A DNA stretch of 64,000 nt from NCBI RefSeq assembly GCF_007197575.1, contig NZ_CP041616.1, positions 62,001-126,000 of the forward strand. Reading direction: 5' to 3'. Below the pieces are notes generated by a model that was not told where the DNA came from, did no database searches, and was given only the letters and a program-made list of their open reading frames with translations. Source of the DNA: Ornithinimicrobium ciconiae. GTDB lineage: Bacteria > Actinomycetota > Actinomycetes > Actinomycetales > Dermatophilaceae. Shown piece after piece: positions 50,356-59,325 of the stretch. The position numbers and the translations under genes were made by a program. Position 1 is the stretch's first letter; every line of letters begins with the position of its first letter.

Positions 50356-52170
50356 TCAGGGTTCGAGCGAGAGGACCACGGCGCTGTAGGCGCCGACCGC
50401 CAGGGTCGCGCTCTGGGCGCAGTCGTCGGCTGGCTCCGGGTCCGTGACCACGTCGAAGACGGGGTGGTCCCCGAACGCCGGGTCGTAGAGCGTCGAGTCG
50501 CCGTTGAACCGGACAGCCCAGCGGCCGGCCCGCGGCATGCCGACGCGGTAGTCGGTCACAGGTGAAGCGGAGAAGTTCAGCGCGACGAGGGTGTCGTCGT
50601 GCGGACCACCCTGCCCCCACCGGTGCAGGATGATCAGTCCGCGCCCCTGGTCGACCCGAATGACATTGGCGTTTGGGCCACGCAGGCCCGCAGTCGTGCC
50701 CTGCCGGTTGCGGCGCAGCGCGATCAGGTGGCGGTGCATCGCCACGATGCCGGAGTGGTCGCGCACGTCACGCCAGTCCAGCGGCACGGAGTCATCGAAG
50801 TAGCGGTCGGCCAGCATCTCCTGGCCCTGGAAGAACATCGGCATGCCGGGCGCGAAGAAGACCGCCGCAGACCCGAGCGTCGCCCGCTTCTTTGCGGCGA
50901 GACTGTCTGCCGCACCGGGTGAGATCGCCTCCGGCACCCGCGTCTTGCCGTTGGCCACCTCGTCGTGCGACTCGGTGTAGATCACCCGGGAGCCAGCCGC
51001 GCCGCGACCTGTGCCGAGGATGCCCTGAGCCACCTCGCTCATGTCCCGGCCGGAGTCGTCGAGCTCGGTGAGCGCACGCCGCACCACGTGGACGAAACCG
51101 GCGTCCCACTGGGCGTGGAAACCCAGACCTCCCTGCTCAACCGGCATGGTGACCGTGGGGTCGTTCTGCAGGTCCTCGGCGATCAGTAGCTTCCACGGCT
51201 GGTCGCTCGACAGCGCCGAGTTCAGGGACTGGAGGTATTCGGTGGCATCCGGGAGCATCGACCCGGCGTCCTGGACTGTCCCGTGCACGGACCGAATGTA
51301 GGCGGTGGCATCAAAGCGCAGTCCGTCGCAGCGGAACTCGCGCAGCCAGAGCTTGGCGCTGTCGAACAGGAACTGGCGCACCGCCGCGCGCCCGAAGTCC
51401 GGCCGGGTCGCACCCCACGGGGTCTCGGCCCGCCAGTCGTTGTAGAAGTAGATCCCGCCGCCGTCATTCTCGTGCCACCCGTCAAAGCGCCACAGGTCCA
51501 GGTCCGAGGGCCCGATGTGGTTGTGCACGACGTCGACGATGACTGCGATCCCGTGCTCGTGAGCGGCCTTGATGAAGCGTTTGAAGGCGTCCGGTCCGCC
51601 GTAGGAGGACTCGACGGCAAACATGTGCGCCGGGTTGTAGCCCCAGCTGATGTCCCCGGCATACTCTGCCGGAGGCATCACCTGCACCACCGAGATGCCC
51701 AGCTCGCGCAGGTAGGGCAGTCGCTCGGCGGCCCGGTCGAAGGTGCCCCGGTGCTCCTGGTCCGCGGCGAAGGTGCCGACGTGCATCTCGTAGATCACCA
51801 CGTCGTCCCAGTGCGGCATCTGGAAGTCGTCGTCCCCCCAGTCGAAGGCGTGCGGGTCGTAAACCACCGAGTTGCCGACCGAGTTGGTCATGACGCGCGC
51901 ATAGGGGTCCGCCCGCCAGACGTCCTCACCGCCTCCGGTAGTCACCTTGAACTGATACTCGGCCCCGGCGCTGACCCCCGGGACGTGGACCGACCAGGTG
52001 CCCGCGGACCCGTCACCGTCGGGGCTCAGCTGTGCGGGGTCCTTCCACTCGTCGTAGGAGCCGACGGCCGCGACGCCGCGGGCGTTCGGCGCCCAGACGC
52101 GGAAGGTCACGCCGTCGTCGTGCAGGGTCGCACCCATGCCGGGGTGAGGGGACGGAGCAGTGTGTGCCAT
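50356..52170 (-). CDS. GH13 alpha-amylase-family enzyme (branching-enzyme or trehalohydrolase-like)
   Basis: 604 residues. An N-terminal CBM48-type domain (FRVWAPNARGVAAVGSYDEW and GAEYQFKV) precedes the catalytic barrel: DVVHNH (213-218), GLRFD with nucleophile Asp287, LIAED with acid Glu332, and SHDE (402-405). A beta-rich C-terminal domain ends the protein. Architecture fits glycogen-branching or malto-oligosyltrehalose trehalohydrolase enzymes; the sequence does not settle which. No treY/treS or glg genes are adjacent. ATG 52170 is preferred over an upstream start. Confidence 0.82.
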   Translation of the reverse strand: MAHTAPSPHPGMGATLHDDGVTFRVWAPNARGVAAVGSYDEWKDPAQLSPDGDGSAGTWSVHVPGVSAGAEYQFKVTTGGGEDVWRADPYARVMTNSVGNSVVYDPHAFDWGDDDFQMPHWDDVVIYEMHVGTFAADQEHRGTFDRAAERLPYLRELGISVVQVMPPAEYAGDISWGYNPAHMFAVESSYGGPDAFKRFIKAAHEHGIAVIVDVVHNHIGPSDLDLWRFDGWHENDGGGIYFYNDWRAETPWGATRPDFGRAAVRQFLFDSAKLWLREFRCDGLRFDATAYIRSVHGTVQDAGSMLPDATEYLQSLNSALSSDQPWKLLIAEDLQNDPTVTMPVEQGGLGFHAQWDAGFVHVVRRALTELDDSGRDMSEVAQGILGTGRGAAGSRVIYTESHDEVANGKTRVPEAISPGAADSLAAKKRATLGSAAVFFAPGMPMFFQGQEMLADRYFDDSVPLDWRDVRDHSGIVAMHRHLIALRRNRQGTTAGLRGPNANVIRVDQGRGLIILHRWGQGGPHDDTLVALNFSASPVTDYRVGMPRAGRWAVRFNGDSTLYDPAFGDHPVFDVVTDPEPADDCAQSATLAVGAYSAVVLSLEP

Positions 52171-52271
52171 GGGTCCCAACCTAGGTGCAGAAAGTTCCAG
52201 GTGCGATACGGACTCGACAGGTCTACCTTGTGCGAGGAGGGCCATATCACCTCGGGAAAAGGAGTGGGCCG

Positions 52272-53729
52272 ATGAGCGTCAGCCTCTGGGAGCAGATGAG
52301 TCGGCGCAAGCCGCTGGCGCGGGTCACCTCGGGGAGCAGCGACGAGCACCTGGAGCGCAAGCTCGGCACCTTTACGCTGATGCTCTTTGGCGTCGGCGCC
52401 ACCGTCGGCACAGGCATCTTCTTCGTCATGCAGGAGGCCACCCCCGACGCGGGACCGGCTGTCGTGGTGGCCTTCATCGTCGCCGGCCTGGCCGCCGGGC
52501 TGTCCGCGCTCTGTTATGCCGAGCTGGCCAGTGCGATCCCGGTCAGCGGCTCGACCTACTCCTACGCCTATCACTCGATGGGTGAGCTGGTCGCCATGAT
52601 CATCGCCGCCTGCGTGCTGCTGGAGTATGGCGTGGCGGCCTCCGCGGTCGCGGTCGGCTGGAGCGGCTACTTCAACGAGCTCACCAGCAGCCTGTTCGGC
52701 TGGCAGCTGCCCGACGCCCTGTCGTTCTCGCCCATCCCGTTCGAGGACAACGCCACCGGTCTGATCAACCTGCCGGCCGTGGTGCTGGTCTTCCTGTGCA
52801 TGCTGCTGCTGATCCGGGGAGTGACCGAGTCGGCACGGGCCAACACGATCATGGTGCTCATCAAGCTCGGGGTCCTGCTGATGTTCGTCATCATCGCCTT
52901 CACCGCCTTCGAGGCCGACCGGTTCGACAACTTCTGGGCCGCGGGGCCGGCCGGCGTGAGCGCGGCGGCCGCGACGATCTTCTTCTCCTTCATCGGACTG
53001 GACGCCGTCTCCACCGCCGGTGAGGAGGTGCGCAACCCCCAGAAGGCGCTGCCGCAGGCGATCATGGGTGCGCTGGTGATCGTGGTCACCGTCTATGTCC
53101 TGGTCGCCATCTCCAGCGTCGGCGCCCAACCGTTGGAGGACTTCTCCGACCCGGAGCAACAGTCCGCCGGCCTGTCGGTGATCCTGGGCAACATCACCGG
53201 CAACTCCACGGCCGGGACGATCCTGGCCGCCGGTGCCGTCATCTCGATCTTCTCGGTCACCCTGGTGACGCTCTATGGCCAGACCCGCATCCTGTTTGCC
53301 ATGGGGCGCGACCGGATGCTGCCGCACAAGTTTGCCCACGTCAATCCGCGCACCCTGACCCCCAACTTCAACACCGTCGTCGTGGCACTCGTGGTGTCCC
53401 TCATCGCCGGGTTCGTCCCGGCCGACTACCTGTGGGACACCGTCTCGATCGGGACGCTGGGAGCCTTCATCACGGTGGCGATCGGCGTCCTGGTGCTGCG
53501 GCGCACCAACCCCGATCTGGAGCGGCCGTTCAAGGTGCCGGGCTATCCGGTCACCCCCATCCTGACCGTCATCCTGTGCATCTATGTTCTGTCCGGCCTG
53601 CGCCTGTTCACCTGGGTCGTCTTCCTCACCTGGCTGGCCATCGTGCTCGCCTTCTACTTCCTGTGGGGTCGACGAAACTCGCGGTTGAACCCGGGCCAGG
53701 CCCCGGTCGAGACGGCGGACGTGCCATGA
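52272..53729 (+). CDS. APC-family amino acid permease
   Basis: 485 residues, twelve membrane helices. Helix 1 has FGVGATVGTGIFFVM, the substrate-binding GxG-type motif of APC transporters, and SARANTIMVLIKLGVLLMFVI and FFSFIGLDAVSTAGEEVRNPQKALPQAI mark cationic-amino-acid (CAT-like) members. The substrate is probably an amino acid, exact type unknown. ATG 52272 is divergent from the GH13 gene (101 bp between the starts). A 4-bp overlap links it to the stress-protein gene. Confidence 0.88.
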   Translation: MSVSLWEQMSRRKPLARVTSGSSDEHLERKLGTFTLMLFGVGATVGTGIFFVMQEATPDAGPAVVVAFIVAGLAAGLSALCYAELASAIPVSGSTYSYAYHSMGELVAMIIAACVLLEYGVAASAVAVGWSGYFNELTSSLFGWQLPDALSFSPIPFEDNATGLINLPAVVLVFLCMLLLIRGVTESARANTIMVLIKLGVLLMFVIIAFTAFEADRFDNFWAAGPAGVSAAAATIFFSFIGLDAVSTAGEEVRNPQKALPQAIMGALVIVVTVYVLVAISSVGAQPLEDFSDPEQQSAGLSVILGNITGNSTAGTILAAGAVISIFSVTLVTLYGQTRILFAMGRDRMLPHKFAHVNPRTLTPNFNTVVVALVVSLIAGFVPADYLWDTVSIGTLGAFITVAIGVLVLRRTNPDLERPFKVPGYPVTPILTVILCIYVLSGLRLFTWVVFLTWLAIVLAFYFLWGRRNSRLNPGQAPVETADVP

Positions 53730-54604
53730 CCGTCCTGGTCGGACTCGGCCCCCTGGACGACCACTCCACCATCGAGTTCGCGGCGACGCTGGCCCGGTCC
53801 GACGGGCAGGACCTGTCCGTGGTCTCCGTGGTCCCCGCACCCTGGCCCACCCCGATCTCCGGTGGGGTCGACGGGGAGTATGCCGAGTGGGCCAGCACGC
53901 AGGGAGCCGCCGCGGCCGCGCGGGCCAAGGAGTTCACGGACGAGCACTGTCAGGGGATCGAGGTCAGCACCTCGTGGGTGCGTGGCCGGTCCGCCCCGTC
54001 CGCGCTGCGCCGCGAGGCCGCGCGCATCAGTGCTGATCTCATCGTCCTGGGCTCGTCCAGGACGCGTGGTCGCATCGCGCTGGGCTCCACCGCCGACGCC
54101 TTGTTGCACTCCTCCCCGATCCCGGTGGCCATCAGCACGCACGGATATGCGGCCCCACGGAACGGGGTGATCGCGAGGGCAACGGTGGCCTTCCGGGGTG
54201 ATCCGCCCTCTCACCGAGCACTGCACCGCACCGCCGAGGTGTGCCAGCGGGCGGGAGCCTCGCTGCGCGTGGTGACCTTCTCGGTCACCAGTCAGGGCAT
54301 GTTCACCGCTGGTGTAGGTCGCAGCGAGCGCCTGGTCACTGACCAGTGGGAGGAGTCCGTGACGCAGGAGCAGACGCGCGCCGTCGAGTCCCTGGCAGAC
54401 CTCGGCATCGACCCGGCGCAGGTCGAGCAGGCCGTCGCCCGGGGCGCCGACTGGTCCAAGGCGCTGCACCGGGTGTCCTGGCACGACGACGAGATCCTGG
54501 TGGTCGGGTCCTCCCGCGAGGGTCGGCTGACCCGGCTCTTCCTCGGACCGACCGGCACTCGGATCGTGCGCGCCTCACCGGTGCCGGCGGTCGTCGTCCG
54601 CTAG
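53726..54604 (+). CDS. Tandem universal stress protein (two Usp domains)
   Basis: 292 residues with two Usp modules. Module 1 ends in LIVLGSSRTRGRIALGSTADALLHSSPIPVAI, a good ATP-loop pattern (G-x2-x-G-S-T). Module 2 ends in ILVVGSSREGRLTRLFLGPTGTRIVRASPVPAVVV, similar but with GPTG. Fusion to the permease operon (ATGA overlap) suggests that it serves the transporter's regulation. A repeat array begins 5 bp after its TAG. Confidence 0.85.
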   Translation: MTVLVGLGPLDDHSTIEFAATLARSDGQDLSVVSVVPAPWPTPISGGVDGEYAEWASTQGAAAAARAKEFTDEHCQGIEVSTSWVRGRSAPSALRREAARISADLIVLGSSRTRGRIALGSTADALLHSSPIPVAISTHGYAAPRNGVIARATVAFRGDPPSHRALHRTAEVCQRAGASLRVVTFSVTSQGMFTAGVGRSERLVTDQWEESVTQEQTRAVESLADLGIDPAQVEQAVARGADWSKALHRVSWHDDEILVVGSSREGRLTRLFLGPTGTRIVRASPVPAVVVR

Positions 54605-54609
54605 AAACA

Positions 54610-54696
54610 ATTTTGGTAGTGGTTTCGTCGGCGCACCCCGCATTTTGGTAGTGGTTTCGTAGGCGCACCCCGCATTTTGGTAGTGGTTTCGTAGGC
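54610..54696 (+). repeat. 3'-end tandem repeat locus C (three units)
   Basis: Units start at 54610, 54642 and 54674 (period 32 bp). Each begins ATTTTGGTAGTGGTTTCGT, followed by (C/A)GGCGCACCCCGC in the first two; the third is cut after GGC. Sense direction to the stress-protein gene. These fill the 100-bp gap before the convergent gene at 54705. Confidence 0.8.
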
Positions 54697-54704
54697 CCTG
54701 GGCG

Positions 54705-55874
54705 CTAGCCCGTCACCCGCATGAAGCGGGCGTCCCAGGCCTCACCGGGGCGCGGCGCTCGGTCCGGATCCGGCGTGATGTTCTCCAGTTCGGCATACAA
54801 CTGGTAGGCGAGATCACCCGCGGGGGACTCGATCTCGGTCACGCTCCCGAGCAGGCTGTCGAGATACTGCTCGCCGTCGTCATAGGTGTCCACCAGCGCG
54901 AGCACGTACTCGTGACCGACCTCGAGACGGGTGTCAGACTCCAGGACAGCCGGTTGCCCGTCGCTCCACCCCGGTGAGACCTCGAGGGTGATGACCTCAT
55001 CCCACGAGACCGGTGTGATGGCCTCGGGGTGGGACCACATGACGTCCCGCACATAGAGGTCCACCTCTCGGGCCGTCTGGTCGGCGCCGAGGGAGCCCGG
55101 ATAGCGCGGCTCCACCTCACGCTCGGCGAGCACCTCGACCCAGACCACGTGGGAGCCCCAGTCGGCGAACTCCTGCGGCGTGGTCGCGATGAGGTAGGGG
55201 TCGACCATGACCTCGACCGGCTCACCCCTCGGATGGGCCCACTGGATGTGGTCGTCGCAGGGCACCGGATAGTCGGTGTCCTGACAGGCCAGGTCGAAGA
55301 GATCACGCCGGCCGAGTGGTTCGTCCAGCACGACGTCGACCTCGACCTCGTCGTTGCCGGGACACGCATACTCGCCCGACGGCAGCGGCTCCACGTCGAT
55401 CCGGACCAGGACCCGGTCGCTCTCAGCAGTCACGACCGGCTCCAGCACCTGGCCGGTCCTGCCTCCGGAGCACCCTGCCCGGGTGACGCCCACCCGGAGG
55501 GTCTGCGACTCCATGGTCAGACTGCCCGGATCGAGCAACCGCCAACTGGCGGGGTCACCGTCGGACGGTGCGGAGTCCGACGGGGGCGGAGTCCCGGTGA
55601 GCTCTGCCCCGTCGGTCGGCGAGGGCTCACCCTGCGTCGGCGACGACCCGGTCGGCACGGCCGGTGCCATGTCCTCATCCGGGGCCAGGCCGCCCGAGAT
55701 CGCGAGAGCTCCGGCGACGGCTGTTGCCGCGAGCACCGCACCTCCCCCGGCAAACGCTGCCCGACGGCGGCGGCGCATCCCGACACCCCGAGCCCAGGCA
55801 CCCTCAGCCAGATCGACTCGGGGGGTCTGACCCACCGCCTGGTCCAGCACCTCATGCAGGTTCTTGCGAGTCAT
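54705..55874 (-). CDS. Membrane-anchored partner of the second SigE-family sigma factor
   Basis: 389 residues: about 38 cytoplasmic residues, a basic MRRRRRA, one membrane helix (about 40-60), a Ser/Pro/Asp-rich linker (70-110) and a long exported domain with three Cys-containing segments (RAGCSGG, YACPGNDE, LACQDTDYPVPCDD) that could form disulfides. No family known. ATG 55874 overlaps the sigma stop (4 bp), as at 8003-8010. Anti-sigma role is possible but the usual zinc motif is absent. Confidence 0.6.
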   Translation of the reverse strand: MTRKNLHEVLDQAVGQTPRVDLAEGAWARGVGMRRRRRAAFAGGGAVLAATAVAGALAISGGLAPDEDMAPAVPTGSSPTQGEPSPTDGAELTGTPPPSDSAPSDGDPASWRLLDPGSLTMESQTLRVGVTRAGCSGGRTGQVLEPVVTAESDRVLVRIDVEPLPSGEYACPGNDEVEVDVVLDEPLGRRDLFDLACQDTDYPVPCDDHIQWAHPRGEPVEVMVDPYLIATTPQEFADWGSHVVWVEVLAEREVEPRYPGSLGADQTAREVDLYVRDVMWSHPEAITPVSWDEVITLEVSPGWSDGQPAVLESDTRLEVGHEYVLALVDTYDDGEQYLDSLLGSVTEIESPAGDLAYQLYAELENITPDPDRAPRPGEAWDARFMRVTG

Positions 55875-56413
55875 GCGTGCTCACCTCCCTCGCCGGTCAG
55901 CACCGGCTCCAGCTCCGGCAGCAGCCGGCGCAGGTTGGCCAGGGCGCTGCTGGCCTGGCTCTTGACGGTCCCGCGGCTGATGCCGAGGATCTCGGCGATC
56001 TGCTCCTCCGGGAGGTCCTCGTAGTAGCGGAGCACCAGCACCGCCCGCTGACGGGGCGCGAGCTCCCCCAGGGCAGCGCGCACCTCGGCACCCTCCACCC
56101 ACTCGGCGGCACGGTCCGGCCCACCCTGCCGGGTGACGAAGTCACCCTCGGGCGAGTTGACGTCATACGGCTGCTCGCGGCGCCACTTGCGCCAGTGGGA
56201 AATCGCGTCGCGATAGAGGATCCGGCGGGTGTAGGCCTCGGGGGACCCCTGGCGCACCTGGTCCCAGCGGCTGGCCAGCTTGGCGAGCGCGTCCTGCAGC
56301 AGGTCCTGGGCGAGGTGGTGGTTGCCGCACATCAGCACCGCAGCACGCAGCAGCGGGTCCTGACGGGCCCGGACGAAGTCCAGGAAGTCCTCATCGACCT
56401 GCACGCTGCTCAC
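55871..56413 (-). CDS. SigE-family ECF RNA polymerase sigma factor
   Basis: 180 residues: region 2 (FLDFVRARQDPLLRAAVLMCGNHHLAQDLLQDALAKLASRW) and region 4 (LGELAPRQRAVLVLRYYEDLPEEQIAEILGISRGTVKSQASSALANLRRLL). GTG start. It is co-translated with its membrane partner. The candidate promoter at 56441-56465 has the same elements as the first sigma operon. Confidence 0.92.
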   Translation of the reverse strand: MSSVQVDEDFLDFVRARQDPLLRAAVLMCGNHHLAQDLLQDALAKLASRWDQVRQGSPEAYTRRILYRDAISHWRKWRREQPYDVNSPEGDFVTRQGGPDRAAEWVEGAEVRAALGELAPRQRAVLVLRYYEDLPEEQIAEILGISRGTVKSQASSALANLRRLLPELEPVLTGEGGEHA

Positions 56414-56440
56414 CCCCTCCGGCTGGGCCCATAGTGGTCT

Positions 56441-56465
56441 AACGGATGCGGGGTGGCCCCAGGTT
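56441..56465 (-). promoter_or_regulatory. Candidate ECF-type promoter of the second sigma operon
   Basis: On the minus strand, AACC (56465-56462), a 17-nt spacer and CGTT (56444-56441), 28 bp before the sigma start. The flanks repeat those of 8532-8555 (ACAACCT and CCGTTAG). Confidence 0.5.
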
Positions 56466-56486
56466 GTGCCGGCGGGTCACGATCCG

Positions 56487-56550
56487 GTCACGTCTCGAGC
56501 TGGTCGCGGCTCCGGCTGGTCACGTCTCGAGCTGGTCGCGGCTCCGGCTG
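56487..56550 (-). repeat. 32-bp tandem duplication at the 3' end of the GNAT gene
   Basis: The segment GTCACGTCTCGAGCTGGTCG plus CGGCTCCGGCTG occurs at 56487-56518 and 56519-56550. As 32 is not a multiple of three, the frame differs in the two copies and the duplication has replaced the end of the protein. Confidence 0.85.
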
Positions 56551-57582
56551 GTCTGGGCGCAGGCGCAGCAGCCCTGCTCGGGTCGGCACCAGCCCACAGC
56601 CCTGCTCGTAGAAGGCCGCGGCGGCCTCCTCGTAGTCGGCGTGCAGCCAGTGGCAGCCCCGCAGCGTCGCCTCGCGGGCCGCAGCCCGGACCAGTCCCCG
56701 CCCGATCCCGCGGCCCTGCTGGTCGGGGCGCACCATCGTGTCCAGCAGGAAGGCATGGGCGCCGCCGTCGCCGACGACGTTGACGAAGCCGACGAGGCTG
56801 CGGTCCTCGGGTGCCCGGGCCGTCACCCAGGTGAGGCTGTGCGCGGTGAGTCGCTCGTTCCAGGGGACGGCGGTGGGCGCGTGACCGAAGGCCGCGGCGT
56901 GCAGGCTGGTGAGCTCGGCGTCGGTGACGCTGCCCCACAGCTCCAGGTCGGCCGGGCGGCGCCGGTAGGTGTGCCACCTCTCGGTGATCTGATAGCCGAC
57001 CGCCCGGTTCATGGCCAGGCTGGCGAGATTACTGTCCGCGCCGCCGGTGCCGAAGTGGGTCTCACCCTGCCCGGCGTGGGCCAGCACCGACGCAGCCTTG
57101 ACTGCGCTGCCCAACCCGCGACCGCGGTGCTCGGGATGCACTGCGGTGAAGTCGGTCTCGACCCGGTCCTCGAGCCGGTGCGTCGTGGTCAGCGCGACCA
57201 GGGTCTCGCCCTGCCAGGCGCCCCAGACCTGGCCGCCCTGCAACAGGGCCGCGGCGGCGCTCTCGTCCAGGGGGTCGTGGCGGGTCGCCACCCCACCGGG
57301 ATAGTCCGGGGCGGTCAGCCCGTCCAGGGCCAGCAGCTGCGGTATGTCGTCGGGCTGGGCCAGGCGCAGCACGTAACCGGCGCTGTCCACCCGGCCCACG
57401 AGCCGGCGCAGCCGGGCCAACGGCTCCGGGTCCGACGGGTCGAGCTCGAGGCGGGCGCCCCAGGAGGTGGCGACGCACTCCCACCCGTCCGCCTCCGCCT
57501 GCCGGACGCGCGGGTCGCCGAAGCGCAGCACGATCTCGAGCTCTCGGGAAGGTCCGTCGGGTGTTGCGTCGGGTGACGGCAT
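56488..57582 (-). CDS. GNAT-family acetyltransferase, two-domain
   Basis: 364 residues with two GNAT-like halves. In the first, VHPEHRGRGLGSAVKAASV (acetyl-CoA loop Q/RxxGxG/A type) and NRAVGYQITERWHTYRR; in the second, VRPDQQGRGIGRGLVRAAAREATLRGCHWLHADYEEAAAAFYEQGCGLVPTRAGLLRL. Substrate unknown. ATG 57582; the longer frame upstream is not used. The last dozen residues come from a 32-bp duplication. Confidence 0.8.
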   Translation of the reverse strand: MPSPDATPDGPSRELEIVLRFGDPRVRQAEADGWECVATSWGARLELDPSDPEPLARLRRLVGRVDSAGYVLRLAQPDDIPQLLALDGLTAPDYPGGVATRHDPLDESAAAALLQGGQVWGAWQGETLVALTTTHRLEDRVETDFTAVHPEHRGRGLGSAVKAASVLAHAGQGETHFGTGGADSNLASLAMNRAVGYQITERWHTYRRRPADLELWGSVTDAELTSLHAAAFGHAPTAVPWNERLTAHSLTWVTARAPEDRSLVGFVNVVGDGGAHAFLLDTMVRPDQQGRGIGRGLVRAAAREATLRGCHWLHADYEEAAAAFYEQGCGLVPTRAGLLRLRPDQPEPRPARDVTSRSRDQLET

Positions 57583-57593
57583 ACGAGCCCGGC

Positions 57594-57899
57594 TCAGTCC
57601 TGCTGAGCCAGGTGTGCCTCGACCCGCTCGACCTTGGCGGTGAGCTGACCGGTGTGGCCCGCCCGGATGTCGGCCTTGAGGACCAGTCCCACGCGGGGGG
57701 ACTCGGCGGCGACGACATCGACCGCCTGCTTGACCACCGCCATCACCTCGTCCCACTCGCCCTCGATGTTGGTGAACATCGCGTTGGTCTCGCAGGGCAG
57801 TCCGGACGCGCGGATCACCTGGACGGCGCGGGCGACAGACTCGCTGACACCGCCGGTCTCGTCCCCGCCGGAGGGGCTGATGCTGATGGCAACGATCAT
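57594..57899 (-). CDS. Thiamine-binding (MTH1187/YkoF-type) protein
   Basis: 101 residues of the MTH1187 family: IVAISISPSGGDETGGVSESVARAVQVIRASGLPCETNAMFTNIEGEWDEVMAVVKQAVDVV, a ferredoxin-like fold that binds thiamine or related compounds. Overlaps the MFS gene by 4 bp, so the pair may handle uptake or efflux of a vitamin-like molecule. Not linked to thiamine synthesis genes here. Confidence 0.8.
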   Translation of the reverse strand: MIVAISISPSGGDETGGVSESVARAVQVIRASGLPCETNAMFTNIEGEWDEVMAVVKQAVDVVAAESPRVGLVLKADIRAGHTGQLTAKVERVEAHLAQQD

Positions 57900-59185
57900 G
57901 GCGCCATCCTGACAGAGCGGGCCGCACGGGTGGTGCCACGGTGCAGGAGCAGTGAGGCGCCCAGGAAGACCAGGCCGCCGAGGGAGAGGACCACCCCGAC
58001 CCAGCTGGCCGCCGGATAGCCCCAGCCGGCGGCGATCACCAGGCCACCGAGCCAGGCGCCCAGGGCGTTGGCGATGTTGAGGGCGGCGTGGTTGCTGGCC
58101 GCGCCCAGAGTCTCAGCGTCACCGGCGACCTGCATGAAGCGCAGCTGCAGCACGACGACCAGGGCGGTGGCCATCACCGAGACCAGGAAGAGGTTGACCA
58201 GGGCGGGGATCGCCCATTGGGAGGTGAGGGTGAAGGTGGCCAGCACCGCTCCCACCCCGACCAGGCTCAGCACCAGGCCGCGCAGCACGGACCAGTCAGC
58301 CAGTCGGCCACCGATCAGGCTGCCGAAGACGCCACCGAGACCGTAGGCGAGCAGGAACCACGGGATCGCCGCCTCCCCGAGCCCGGTCACCTCGGTCACC
58401 GTGGGGGCGATGTAGGAATACATCGCAAACATGCCGCCGAAGCCGACCGAGGCGATGGCCAGGGTCAGCCACAGCTGCGGGTTGCACAGGGCCGCGAGCT
58501 CCTTGCGACCGCTCGCCTCCGGGTTGCCCGGCGCCGCCGGGACCCACCGGGCCACGAGGGCGATGGTGAGCACCGCGAGCCCCGCGACCAGCCAGTATGC
58601 CGACCGCCAGCCCAGTTGCTGACCGAGCCAGGTCGCGACCGGGACACCGATCATGTTGGCGATGGGGATGCCGAGCATCACGCGGCTGACTGCCCGGCCC
58701 TTCAGGTGCGCCGGGGCGCAGGCGGCGACGATGAGTGCCGAGGCACCGAAGAAGGCACCGTGCGGCAGGCCTGCCAGGAAGCGGGCCAGGACCAAGGCCT
58801 CATAGCTGGTGGCGATCGAGCTCGCGACGTTGCCGGCGGCGAAGAGGAGCATCAGGCCCAGAGCCAGACCGCGGCGCGGCAGCCGGGCCCCGAAGAAGGC
58901 CACCAGGGGCGCACCCACCACGACGCCGATGGCGTAGGCGGAGATCGTGTGTCCGGCGGTCGGGATGGAGACCCCGAGGCCATCGGCGATCTGCGGGAGC
59001 AGACCCATCGTCACGAACTCCGTGGTGCCGATGGCGAAGCCACCGACGACCAGGGCGGTGGTGATCAGGGCCAACCGGGGGCCACCGACTGACGGCGGAT
59101 GACCGGGGAGCGCCTCTGCGTGCTGGGCCTGGGTCAGCGGGCCCACGCCGGAGGTGGCCGGTCGGGCAGGGTGGAGGGTCGTCAT
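57896..59185 (-). CDS. MFS transporter (AraJ/Cmx-like drug-proton antiporter)
   Basis: 429 residues, twelve membrane helices. GGFAIGTTEFVTMGLLPQIADGLGVSIPTAGHTISAYAIGVVVGAPLVAFFGARLPRRG (helix 1-2 and motif A) is diagnostic of the AraJ/DHA1 group, which exports sugars or drugs. GIPIANMIGVPVATWLGQQLGWRSAYW follows motif C. Substrate unknown. ATG 59185. Confidence 0.87.
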   Translation of the reverse strand: MTTLHPARPATSGVGPLTQAQHAEALPGHPPSVGGPRLALITTALVVGGFAIGTTEFVTMGLLPQIADGLGVSIPTAGHTISAYAIGVVVGAPLVAFFGARLPRRGLALGLMLLFAAGNVASSIATSYEALVLARFLAGLPHGAFFGASALIVAACAPAHLKGRAVSRVMLGIPIANMIGVPVATWLGQQLGWRSAYWLVAGLAVLTIALVARWVPAAPGNPEASGRKELAALCNPQLWLTLAIASVGFGGMFAMYSYIAPTVTEVTGLGEAAIPWFLLAYGLGGVFGSLIGGRLADWSVLRGLVLSLVGVGAVLATFTLTSQWAIPALVNLFLVSVMATALVVVLQLRFMQVAGDAETLGAASNHAALNIANALGAWLGGLVIAAGWGYPAASWVGVVLSLGGLVFLGASLLLHRGTTRAARSVRMAP

Positions 59186-59325
59186 ACGGGCTGCTCCGGT
59201 GGCGGGATGAGTCGGGAGGTGGTGCGACGGGCGCGGACCTCCCTGTCCAGCCCGTGTCAGGTCAAGCCGCGGGGTGCCCGAGCTATTCCTGCGCGTCGTC
59301 GCGTCGCTGACAGACAGGGTGGTGA

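Noticed and set aside
54610..54696. Mini-CRISPR or phage attachment site
   Set aside because: Units are contiguous, no spacers, no integrase nearby.
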